Shown piece by piece: positions 1-7,657 of a DNA stretch of 64,000 nt. This DNA is from Lysinibacillus irui (GTDB lineage Bacteria > Bacillota > Bacilli > Bacillales_A > Planococcaceae): NCBI RefSeq assembly GCF_028877475.1, contig NZ_CP113527.1, positions 4,383,527-4,447,526 on the forward strand, written 5' to 3'. The position numbers were made by a program, and so were the translations under genes. Position 1 is the stretch's first letter. Every line of letters begins with the position of its first letter. The notes under the pieces were generated by a model that saw nothing but the letters and a program-made list of their open reading frames with translations, made no database searches and was not told where the DNA came from.

Positions 1-1253
1 CATTTGGAGTGGCATTGGCTCTTGGGATGCCTTTAGATGGCATCGTGAAGACGATTGAAGCAGGATTAGGCGGTACATTAGGTCATTTAGCATTAATATT
101 TGGACTTGGAGCTATGCTAGGGAAACTAATTGCTGATTCAGGAGGGGCACAGCGTATTGCCATGACCCTTGTTAATAAATTTGGGGAAAAGAATATCCAA
201 TGGGCTGTTGTAGCGGCATCCTTTATTATCGGTATAGCTCTTTTCTTTGAAGTAGGATTAGTGCTATTAATCCCTATAGTCTTCGCTATTTCAAGACAAT
301 TAAAGGTTTCTATTTTATATTTAGGAATTCCTATGACTGCAGCATTATCTGTTACACACGGATTTTTACCACCTCATCCAGGACCAACTGTCATCGCTGG
401 TGAATTCGGGGCAAACATTGGTGAAGTTTTACTTTATGGATTTATCATCGCCATTCCGACCGTTATTTTAGCAGGGCCGCTATTCACAAAATTAGCGAAA
501 AGGTTAGTGCCTGAATCATTCAACAAAACTGGTAATATCGCTTCTCTTGGTGAACAAAAAACATTTGAACTAGAGGATACACCTAGTTTTAGTATCAGTG
601 TTTTCACTGCACTACTACCTGTTATTTTAATGTCTATCGCTACTATTATTACACTGCTACAAAAAACAATAGGCTTTGAAGATAATGGCTTCTTAGCAGG
701 AATCCGCTTCATCGGTGAAGCTGGTACATCCATGTTAATCTCCTTACTAGTGGCTACCTATACGATGGGAATCGCAAGAAACATTCCTATTAAACAGGTC
801 ATGGAATCATGTACTACAGCAATTACTCATATCGGCATGATGCTCTTAATAATTGGTGGAGGGGGCGCCTTCAAGCAGGTATTAATCGATGGTGGTGTTG
901 GGGATTACGTTGCTGAGTTATTCCATGGAACTACCTTATCACCGATCTTACTTGCTTGGATTATCGCCGCTATTTTACGTATTTCATTGGGATCAGCTAC
1001 CGTTGCTGCTTTAACAACAGCTGGGTTAGTCATTCCAATGTTAGGTCAAAGCGATGTAAACCTTGCCTTGGTCGTATTGGCAACGGGGGCAGGAAGCTTA
1101 ATTGCTTCACATGTCAATGATGCTGGTTTCTGGATGTTTAAAGAGTATTTTGGGCTGAGCATGAAGGAAACCTTTGCTACATGGACACTACTCGAAACAA
1201 TAGTATCTGTGGCTGGTTTAGGATTTATTTTATTACTTAGTTTATTTGTTTAA
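1..1253 (+). CDS. gntP: Gluconate permease, GntP family (5' truncated by window edge)
   Basis: Integral membrane gluconate:H+ symporter of the GntP family. The frame is open to the left edge (a GTG at 9 is internal), so about 416 residues are visible and roughly 30 N-terminal residues are missing compared with the usual family length of about 448. Many hydrophobic segments are visible, together with the family-type loop THGFLPPHPGPT and the C-terminal SHVNDAGFW motif. It lies 26 bp upstream of gntZ, as in the Bacillus gntRKPZ operon, so gntR and gntK are expected outside the window to the left. Family assignment is firm; gluconate as substrate is inferred from the gntZ neighbour. Confidence 0.93.
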   Translation, partial: FGVALALGMPLDGIVKTIEAGLGGTLGHLALIFGLGAMLGKLIADSGGAQRIAMTLVNKFGEKNIQWAVVAASFIIGIALFFEVGLVLLIPIVFAISRQLKVSILYLGIPMTAALSVTHGFLPPHPGPTVIAGEFGANIGEVLLYGFIIAIPTVILAGPLFTKLAKRLVPESFNKTGNIASLGEQKTFELEDTPSFSISVFTALLPVILMSIATIITLLQKTIGFEDNGFLAGIRFIGEAGTSMLISLLVATYTMGIARNIPIKQVMESCTTAITHIGMMLLIIGGGGAFKQVLIDGGVGDYVAELFHGTTLSPILLAWIIAAILRISLGSATVAALTTAGLVIPMLGQSDVNLALVVLATGAGSLIASHVNDAGFWMFKEYFGLSMKETFATWTLLETIVSVAGLGFILLLSLFV

Positions 1254-1279
1254 GAAATGTATAAAAAGGAGCGGGCACA

Positions 1280-2680
1280 ATGTTAAATACAATAGGCGTT
1301 ATTGGTTTAGGCGTGATGGGCAGTAATATCGCTTTAAACATGGCTAATAATGGCGAGCAAGTAGCCGTTTATAATTACACACGAGATTTAACCGACAAAC
1401 TTCTAGAAAAAGTCGAAGGACAGGCGCTTACTCCCTACTATGATATAGAAGACTTCGTACAATCTTTAGAGAAACCAAGAAAGATTTTTTTAATGGTTAC
1501 AGCAGGAAACGCTATTGATTCTGTTATTCAGTCTGTAGTGCCTTTCCTTGAAAAAGGCGATGTGATTATGGATGGTGGTAACTCACACTATAAAGATACT
1601 GAGCGTAGATATGATGAATTAAAGGGACTAGGAATCGGATATTTAGGCATTGGTATTTCTGGTGGTGAAGTTGGTGCATTGACAGGTCCTTCTATCATGC
1701 CAGGTGGAGATCAAGAGGTCTATGAAAAAGCTGCGCCTATTCTTACGAAGATCGCAGCACAAGTAAAAGGGATGCCATGCTGTACGTATATTGGCCCTAA
1801 AGGTGCAGGTCACTTCGTTAAAATGGTCCACAATGGAATCGAATATGCAGATATGCAACTAATTGCCGAAGCTTATACATTTTTAAGAAAAAATGTTGGG
1901 TTATCTGTTGAGGAAATTGCTACTATCTTTGAAACTTGGAATCAAGGCGAACTAAAAAGCTACTTAATCGAAATTACAGCTGACATTTTAAGAAAAAAAG
2001 ATGAAGTAACGGGATTACCGCTAATTGATATGATTCTTGATAAAGCAGGTCAAAAAGGGACTGGAAAATGGACTAGTATGCAATCCATTGATAATGGTAT
2101 TCCTACATCCATTATTACAGAGGCCTTATTTGCACGCTATATTTCATCATTAAAAGGGGAGCGAGTTCGTGCGGAGGCTGTATTAACAGGACCTGACTAC
2201 AATCAACAAAGCCTTGATAAAGAGGTTTGGGTTGAATACGTACGACAAGCTTTGTATATGGGTAAAATCTGTGCTTATGCGCAAGGTTTCACACAATATA
2301 AAATGACATCGGAACTTTATGACTGGAACTTGCCATTAAAGGATATTGCATTAATTTTCCGTAGCGGCTGTATTATCCGTGCAGAGTTCTTAAATGTTAT
2401 TAGTGAAGCCTACCAACAGCAGCCTACTCTAGATAATTTATTAATTGACCCATACTTTGCAGAAAAGACGAAGGACTATCAAATGGGATTGAGAAAAATT
2501 GTGTGTGAAGGTATACAAGCAGGTAATGCATTCCCATGTTTAAGTGCTTCTCTCACATATTATGATAGTTATCGCACAGGTTCATCAAATGCCAATATGT
2601 TACAGGCCCAACGTGATTACTTTGGCGCTCATACGTATGAACGTATTGATGCAGAAGGTGTTTTCCATACAAATTGGTAA
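1280..2680 (+). CDS. gntZ: 6-phosphogluconate dehydrogenase, decarboxylating (GntZ type)
   Basis: Cytoplasmic enzyme converting 6-phosphogluconate to ribulose-5-phosphate and CO2 with reduction of a nicotinamide cofactor. The 466 residues match the family. The N-terminal Rossmann motif GLGVMGSN is at residues 9-16, the substrate loop is GISGGEVGALTGPS, and the catalytic helix is KMVHNGIEY near residue 185. The segment after the second beta strand reads YNYTRDL instead of the NRS/NRT that binds the 2'-phosphate in NADP-dependent enzymes, so NAD use as in B. subtilis GntZ is likely (inference). The ATG follows AAAAAGGAG. It is co-transcribed with gntP and ends in a bidirectional terminator. Confidence 0.95.
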   Translation: MLNTIGVIGLGVMGSNIALNMANNGEQVAVYNYTRDLTDKLLEKVEGQALTPYYDIEDFVQSLEKPRKIFLMVTAGNAIDSVIQSVVPFLEKGDVIMDGGNSHYKDTERRYDELKGLGIGYLGIGISGGEVGALTGPSIMPGGDQEVYEKAAPILTKIAAQVKGMPCCTYIGPKGAGHFVKMVHNGIEYADMQLIAEAYTFLRKNVGLSVEEIATIFETWNQGELKSYLIEITADILRKKDEVTGLPLIDMILDKAGQKGTGKWTSMQSIDNGIPTSIITEALFARYISSLKGERVRAEAVLTGPDYNQQSLDKEVWVEYVRQALYMGKICAYAQGFTQYKMTSELYDWNLPLKDIALIFRSGCIIRAEFLNVISEAYQQQPTLDNLLIDPYFAEKTKDYQMGLRKIVCEGIQAGNAFPCLSASLTYYDSYRTGSSNANMLQAQRDYFGAHTYERIDAEGVFHTNW

Positions 2681-2682
2681 GT

Positions 2683-2740
2683 AAAAAGCTAAAATATACA
2701 TCATTCCCTATCGATGACTGATTGTATATTTTAGCTTTTT
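2683..2740. terminator. Bidirectional terminator, gntZ / diguanylate cyclase
   Basis: Perfect 18-bp inverted repeat (arms 2683-2700 and 2723-2740, 22-base loop) with A-rich and T-rich ends, lying exactly between two convergent genes. It can terminate transcription from both sides. Confidence 0.9.
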
Positions 2741-4270
2741 TTATTCTCTATAAACATGGACTCGATTACGTCCTGCTTCTTTTGCTGCATATAAGGCTTT
2801 ATCGGCTTTATTCAAAAGCTGATAAAGCGACTCTTCTCCAATTTTACCCTCTGCCACTCCACAGCTAATCGTCGCTCTAATAGTGCCCACAATAGTCATA
2901 AGGGGAGAAGTCTCTATGCTGCGACAGAGCTGATTTGCTAATTTTTCACCTTCAGCTAATGTATAGCCCTTGAGTGTAAGAACAAACTCCTCACCGCCAT
3001 ACCTTGCAAAAAATTGTCCATTTTTCAGCTCACTCTGGCAAGCCTTTACAACATGAACAAGTAATTGATCCCCAGTTGCATGTCCATACGTATCATTTAC
3101 ATGTTTAAAGTGATCAATATCCATTAAAACGACTGTAAAGCCAGTAGCTTCTTCGTACGTTTCTAGATGTTTGAAAAAAGCTCGACGATTATAGATTTGT
3201 GTAAGCTCATCATAGTAAGCCTGTTGTTCTAACATATGTTGTAGCTTTTTTACTTCAGTAAAATCCGTGAAAATTAGCAGTAACCCATTACCATGATTAA
3301 CATGCTGGAGTGCTGATATACGTACTTGATAAGTACGATTGATATGGTTTAGCTCAATTTCTTGCGTATTCTCTATCGCTTTCAAATTAAAGGGCATAAA
3401 TTGTCCAGTTACCTGGAGCCACACCTGGGCAAAGTCCATACCAAACATGGATCTAGATAGTTGAGGGAACATTTGGTTACACGATTGATTAAACTCTATT
3501 AATCGTGACGATTCATCTAGCACAATGACACCATCATTGATATTATGAAATATTACATCCTTAGTAATAGGCATGACGCTAAATAAACGAGAGGAACTTA
3601 TTGACCATAAATACAACAGTGAGGAAGCCCATAACACCATTGGAACGGGATCAACTCCTTGAGGTGTTAAGCCCAACAAGTAAATAAATGCGGTTACCAT
3701 AGGGATCAGCTGACCACACATTAAAGCAATGAGTTGTTTTCGATAGGCTTTACTTGTTTCTTTCCATTGCTTTACTATTAATAAAAATGCTACAAACATA
3801 CAGCCAAATGTAAATATCCCATGTATGATATACCATACTCCAATTTCCTGATGAATATAAGGTGATCCCAATACAGGGTCAATTTCAAATACTCTATAAT
3901 GAAAATGGTGCATATCATTTGTAGCAACCATGATTAAGCTGATAAAGGGAATGGAAAGTAGTGCAATTACCTTTTTCCGTGTCAGTTGAAAGCCCAAATA
4001 TCTCATGATAAACAATAGTCCGAGAGGTGTTGAAGTGGCCATACCTGCGTATTGAATAGCGGTCCAAAACTTTATTGCCCCCAATGTTGTCGCTATTAAA
4101 CCAAAAGCAGAGGCAAAACAATATATCGATATTAATGCGGTATAACTAATAAACAAATGCGCAATTTTTGTATAGTTAAATCGTTGTAGAAATACGTATA
4201 AACATAAATACAAATTTAGTACACCCGATGTGCAGCCAAGAGTAATAAAAGCAGTCAATTGTGAATTCAT
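2741..4270 (-). CDS. Membrane diguanylate cyclase (7TM sensor-PAS-GGDEF)
   Basis: Predicted to make cyclic di-GMP from two GTP at the membrane. The first about 215 residues hold some seven hydrophobic helices resembling the HisKA_7TM sensor module. A PAS-like segment follows (about 220-330), then a C-terminal GGDEF domain (about 345-509). The active-site motif is GGEEF at 425-429, and DIDHFKHVNDTYGH carries the metal and GTP contacts. The place where an inhibitory RxxD I-site would sit reads KNGQ, so product inhibition may be absent. I chose the ATG at 4270 because AAAGAGG precedes it; an upstream TTG/ATG would add 15 residues without a good RBS. It is monocistronic and convergent with gntZ. 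The sensed signal is unknown. Confidence 0.88.
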   Translation of the reverse strand: MNSQLTAFITLGCTSGVLNLYLCLYVFLQRFNYTKIAHLFISYTALISIYCFASAFGLIATTLGAIKFWTAIQYAGMATSTPLGLLFIMRYLGFQLTRKKVIALLSIPFISLIMVATNDMHHFHYRVFEIDPVLGSPYIHQEIGVWYIIHGIFTFGCMFVAFLLIVKQWKETSKAYRKQLIALMCGQLIPMVTAFIYLLGLTPQGVDPVPMVLWASSLLYLWSISSSRLFSVMPITKDVIFHNINDGVIVLDESSRLIEFNQSCNQMFPQLSRSMFGMDFAQVWLQVTGQFMPFNLKAIENTQEIELNHINRTYQVRISALQHVNHGNGLLLIFTDFTEVKKLQHMLEQQAYYDELTQIYNRRAFFKHLETYEEATGFTVVLMDIDHFKHVNDTYGHATGDQLLVHVVKACQSELKNGQFFARYGGEEFVLTLKGYTLAEGEKLANQLCRSIETSPLMTIVGTIRATISCGVAEGKIGEESLYQLLNKADKALYAAKEAGRNRVHVYRE

Positions 4271-4383
4271 GTCTATGTACCTCTTTAAAATTTTTAATTT
4301 TAATGTAGCATACATATAAAATTTTGTGGATTTATTTATTTATTGCTCAAATGGTAGCTAAAAAATTTTTAAGGAGTACCAGT

Positions 4384-4716
4384 ATGACTAATAGGGACAA
4401 CCCTGAAATCATTTTTATTACAGATCCAGCCGAAAGCCTAACCCACCCGTTTTTTAATAAACAAATTGTTTTTACTGGAGCTCTTTCTACAATGACCCGT
4501 TCAGAAGCAGCTAAACAAGTAAAAGTTTGTGGAGGGTCCTTGCAAGGCGCCGTTACACAGCAAACAGATTTCGTTATTCTTGGAGATAAACGTCGTGGTA
4601 TTAGTACTAAACAACGTAAAGCAGAACACCTCATAAATCAGGGTCATGACATTCAACTAATAATAGAGGATGATTTTTTATGGCTTATTTCGATGAAAGA
4701 GGACATTCAAAAATAA
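4384..4716 (+). CDS. Stand-alone BRCT-domain protein
   Basis: Small protein (110 residues) consisting almost entirely of one BRCT domain (about 24-105), the phospho- or DNA-end-binding fold known from NAD-dependent DNA ligase and PolC-type epsilon subunits. Visible signature: NKQIVFTGALS, then GG at the turn, TDFVILGDK, and a C-terminal aromatic (FLWLIS). It lacks ligase or exonuclease domains. The start is the ATG at 4384, with AAGGAG seven bases upstream; the frame extends 20 codons further up without an RBS. It is divergent from the diguanylate cyclase. A DNA-repair or DNA-binding role is possible but not shown. Confidence 0.8.
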   Translation: MTNRDNPEIIFITDPAESLTHPFFNKQIVFTGALSTMTRSEAAKQVKVCGGSLQGAVTQQTDFVILGDKRRGISTKQRKAEHLINQGHDIQLIIEDDFLWLISMKEDIQK

Positions 4717-4752
4717 AAGGAGTATGTAAGATCAATTTACATACTCCTTTTT
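4715..4752. terminator. Bidirectional terminator, BRCT gene / anti-sigma gene
   Basis: Stem 4715-4729 with 4737-4751 around a short loop, with A and T tracts outside, between convergent genes. It overlaps the last two bases of the BRCT stop codon. Confidence 0.85.
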
Positions 4753-4757
4753 TATGC

Positions 4758-5849
4758 TTATTGCAGCGGAACAACGATCGGCTTTATTGTATACGGTTCT
4801 TTTATAAGTTCCAATGCTCCTGTACTATCCTTGATCTTGTAGAAGTTTACTACAGGAGTGATCATTATAGATGTTGCTTGTTTATCAAAATTATTAATAA
4901 CAATGCGTGGGAAATTTCCTCGACCTACAAAGTCTGTATTATGACTATTTCCTCTAAAATGAATAACATTATACTCATTCCCTAAATTATCTTTCACGAC
5001 ATATTCAATGCCAGCCCCTCGCCATTCACCATTTTCCTTCTCTACAAACACCTCTTCTGAAAGATAAATTGCTGTAGAGATAGGGGTTTTCGTTATTTTA
5101 AAAGCTTCTATTTTTATACCTTCCGCTTCCGTTTTCATGCTATCTTTTTCTATACGCTGTGTTTTACTTTCAAGCTTCCCTAAAGTAAATTCAAATGACC
5201 AATTTCCTGCCACAGCATTATTCACATTATTTAAATCAACAACTTGATCTCCTTGAAAAGTAATATGAACTTCCTCAGGCTTTGAGCCTCTGATGAGTTC
5301 AAAAATATATAATACTGCATACTCATTGTCGTTTATTTTTTGAACCAAATGATTCGTGGCATAGCCTCCATATTGATACCTTTTACCAAATTCCTTAGCA
5401 GTTAGTTCACGATTTTCACCATATAATACTGGCCTTTCTCCTAAATCTTTCGCACTTTTAATGGTGTACGCAATGGTAATATTTTCTCCATCATATACAG
5501 CATCGTTTACAGATACTTCGATCCCATTACTCTCCTGGACCATTCCAATATTTGTAGAGTATTCATCATAATTGTCGAAAACATACTTTTCGTTATCAAT
5601 GAACAACTCGAAGATATTTCCAATAATCGGCATATTCGCTGCAAATGTAGGAAATGCATAGCCAATTGTAATACTAGAAGCGATGAAAAAGGTTGCTGCA
5701 GCAACAAAATTTCTAATAAGGTGCTTTTTCTTTTTTGCCTTTAACACATTTCTTTTAATTCTCTCTTTTTCAAGCGTACTCACTTCCATTGGCTCTATAT
5801 TTATATGATCAAGATTTAAATGATTAAATTGTTGATATAGCTTTTTCAT
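4758..5849 (-). CDS. DUF4179-type membrane protein, probable anti-sigma factor
   Basis: A 363-residue protein with a short basic cytoplasmic N-terminus (about 1-45, ending KAKKKKHLIRN), one transmembrane helix (about 46-66), and a large beta-rich extracellular part of the DUF4179/DUF5643 type. Such proteins typically follow ECF sigma genes, and here the start codon overlaps the sigma stop (ATGA). By that context it should hold the upstream sigma factor inactive until an envelope signal arrives. No classical zinc-containing HxxxCxxC anti-sigma motif is present, so the sigma-binding part must be the short N-terminal tail. Role inferred from context. Confidence 0.75.
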   Translation of the reverse strand: MKKLYQQFNHLNLDHINIEPMEVSTLEKERIKRNVLKAKKKKHLIRNFVAAATFFIASSITIGYAFPTFAANMPIIGNIFELFIDNEKYVFDNYDEYSTNIGMVQESNGIEVSVNDAVYDGENITIAYTIKSAKDLGERPVLYGENRELTAKEFGKRYQYGGYATNHLVQKINDNEYAVLYIFELIRGSKPEEVHITFQGDQVVDLNNVNNAVAGNWSFEFTLGKLESKTQRIEKDSMKTEAEGIKIEAFKITKTPISTAIYLSEEVFVEKENGEWRGAGIEYVVKDNLGNEYNVIHFRGNSHNTDFVGRGNFPRIVINNFDKQATSIMITPVVNFYKIKDSTGALELIKEPYTIKPIVVPLQ

Positions 5850-6400
5850 GACATACTCCCCCCTAAATGAATTTGCTGTAATCTTTTTTTCCCACGATAT
5901 AATCGGTTATTAATAGCAGCTTTTGTTAAACCACAATGCTCAGCAATTTCTTCGTTTTTCATATTTAAAAAGTATTTCATTGTAAAAATATCACGGTCCA
6001 ATTGCTCCAATTGACTCATCATCATAAGTAACTCCTCTGTAGATGACTTAATTAAATATTCATCCTCAGCAGATTTTACTGCATTTCCTGTCTCATCAAT
6101 TTCATAAAAAAATGGCGCTTTAGATAGCTTTCTTTGCTTCGTAATAGCTTTATACTTCGCTATAGTGCAAATCCATTTTCTAAAATCCTCTTTATCTCCC
6201 TTGAACTGTTTAGCATTTTCATATGCACCTAAGAAAGTATCACTTATACATTCTTCAATTATTTGAGGATCATTATAAGATTTTAAGGCATTGTAAATAA
6301 TAGCTTTTACAATTCCGATATATTCATCAATCACGTATTGAAGTGCTTCTTCTCGATTTTTCTTTAGATGCTTTATAAAGTTTTCAGCTGTTATCCTCAT
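5846..6400 (-). CDS. RNA polymerase sigma factor, ECF-like sigma-70 family
   Basis: A 184-residue sigma factor with region 2 (about 20-95, including DTFLGAYENAKQFKG and WICTIAKYKAI) and a C-terminal region 4 helix-turn-helix (about 125-175, NEEIAEHCGLTKAAINNRLY). There is no region 1 or 3, as usual for ECF sigmas. The 4-bp overlap with the DUF4179 gene indicates translational coupling of the sigma factor with its presumed membrane regulator. Promoter targets cannot be read from the sequence, and I could not identify a convincing autoregulated promoter upstream. B. subtilis SigV/SigM-like sigma factors are distant relatives; I do not assign a symbol. Confidence 0.85.
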   Translation of the reverse strand: MRITAENFIKHLKKNREEALQYVIDEYIGIVKAIIYNALKSYNDPQIIEECISDTFLGAYENAKQFKGDKEDFRKWICTIAKYKAITKQRKLSKAPFFYEIDETGNAVKSAEDEYLIKSSTEELLMMMSQLEQLDRDIFTMKYFLNMKNEEIAEHCGLTKAAINNRLYRGKKRLQQIHLGGSMS

Positions 6401-6517
6401 CCAAACACCCTTTCTTCCACAATCATAAAGGACCCTTCATACAAAAACATCGCTAATATTTGGAATTGTTCTCATATTATTTAAAAATATTTACATTTCG
6501 AATTTTATAGCCAATAT

Positions 6518-6549
6518 AAAAGGCTAAATCGTCATTGATTTAGCCTTTT
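6518..6549 (-). terminator. Terminator after cyclophilin gene
   Basis: Perfect 13-bp stem (6518-6530 with 6537-6549, 6-base loop) followed by T residues on the minus strand, 31 bases past the cyclophilin stop. Confidence 0.8.
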
Positions 6550-6580
6550 ACTTATTTAAATATCTATTACTTCACATCAA

Positions 6581-7255
6581 CTATTTATTTACCTTAGGTG
6601 CTGGATAATCAAAGCCCTTCGTATCAACCTCAACCTTTTTCATTTGTTGATCTTCTAGTGGTTTATCTGTAGCATCTCGCTCAGCTGCAACAATTGCATC
6701 GACTGTTTCCATACCCTCGATGACTTTTCCAAAAGCAGCATAATCTCCATCAAGGTGCGGAGCTTCCTTGACCATAATGAAGAATTGAGAGTTGGCAGAG
6801 TTAGGGTCCTTCGAACGAGCCATCGAAATAACACCCCGTTCATGCTTCATGTTATTGTCAAAACCATTTGAAGAAAACTCACCATCAATCGAATAATCTG
6901 GTCCACCAGTTCCATTCCCTAATGGATCTCCACCCTGAATCATAAAATCAGGAATCACACGGTGGAAAATAAGGCCATCATAAAACCCTTTATTTACTAA
7001 GGAAATAAAATTAGCAACTGTGTTCGGTGCTACGGTAGGCTCCAATTCAATGACAATTTTCTCATCATTATTCATTGTAATGGTTACTATTGGTTTTTCC
7101 TTCACCTCTGATGCGTAATTAGCTGTTTTCTGAGATTCCTTAGTTGTATTTCCCTCTGTTTGCTCACTATCTTTAGCAGTACCACAGCCTGTCAACATCA
7201 TAACGATTGCTAACAGTGAAAACACTAAATAGAAACCTTTAAAACGTGCGAACAT
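6581..7255 (-). CDS. Lipoprotein peptidyl-prolyl cis-trans isomerase (cyclophilin)
   Basis: Extracytoplasmic cyclophilin that should speed proline isomerisation in proteins folding outside the membrane. The signal peptide ends in lipobox LTGC with Cys24 as the lipidated residue, followed by a Ser/Thr/Glu-rich linker to about residue 50. The catalytic domain shows FHRVIPDFMIQGGDP and, after a gap, ANSQFFI, with the active-site Arg and Gln of cyclophilins present. Length 224. The ATG follows GAGGAGCTGAAAGAAT. It is monocistronic with its own terminator. It is distinct from the parvulin PrsA, and the function is well supported by the motifs. Confidence 0.92.
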   Translation of the reverse strand: MFARFKGFYLVFSLLAIVMMLTGCGTAKDSEQTEGNTTKESQKTANYASEVKEKPIVTITMNNDEKIVIELEPTVAPNTVANFISLVNKGFYDGLIFHRVIPDFMIQGGDPLGNGTGGPDYSIDGEFSSNGFDNNMKHERGVISMARSKDPNSANSQFFIMVKEAPHLDGDYAAFGKVIEGMETVDAIVAAERDATDKPLEDQQMKKVEVDTKGFDYPAPKVNK

Positions 7256-7657
7256 ATTCTTTCAGCTCCTCTTGTTAACCGTCTATTCATTATAAAACTA
7301 TCGGATTATTTACAACAAATCAAGGTAGTTCCTATCAGTAAGATTATAAAAACCTTTGTATTATTCATAGCCATTAGAACAATTATGCCAGGAATGGTAG
7401 ATTTAATTTTCCTATTAAATACATATCAAAAGAAAGATAACTGAACTTCACATAAAGAAGGATTGTAGTCCTACTTTATAAAGCTAATAACAAAAACTTA
7501 GAATACTTTTAAAAATTTTTAACTAATTTCTACATTTTTTTACCAACATGTTTATTACTACTGTAAAATGAAAATAATGAGACATTCGATACGAATAAAG
7601 CAAAAATTTAATAAAAATTTCTATGGGACAACGATACAAAATGGGAGGTTCACTTAA
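7256..7657. other. AT-rich intergenic region between divergent genes
   Basis: This stretch of about 400 bases between the divergent cyclophilin and GGDEF-EAL genes is very AT-rich. It must carry both promoters. I see no riboswitch, RNA gene or open frame with an RBS. A weak hairpin (7463-7476, AGGA/TCCT arms) is the only structure noticed. The right end carries the RBS GGGAGG for the GGDEF-EAL gene. Confidence 0.5.

Noticed and set aside
7459..7479. Cyclic di-GMP riboswitch upstream of the GGDEF-EAL gene
   Set aside because: Searched by eye for the GEMM core; only a small AGGA/TCCT hairpin is present, with none of the conserved aptamer bases.
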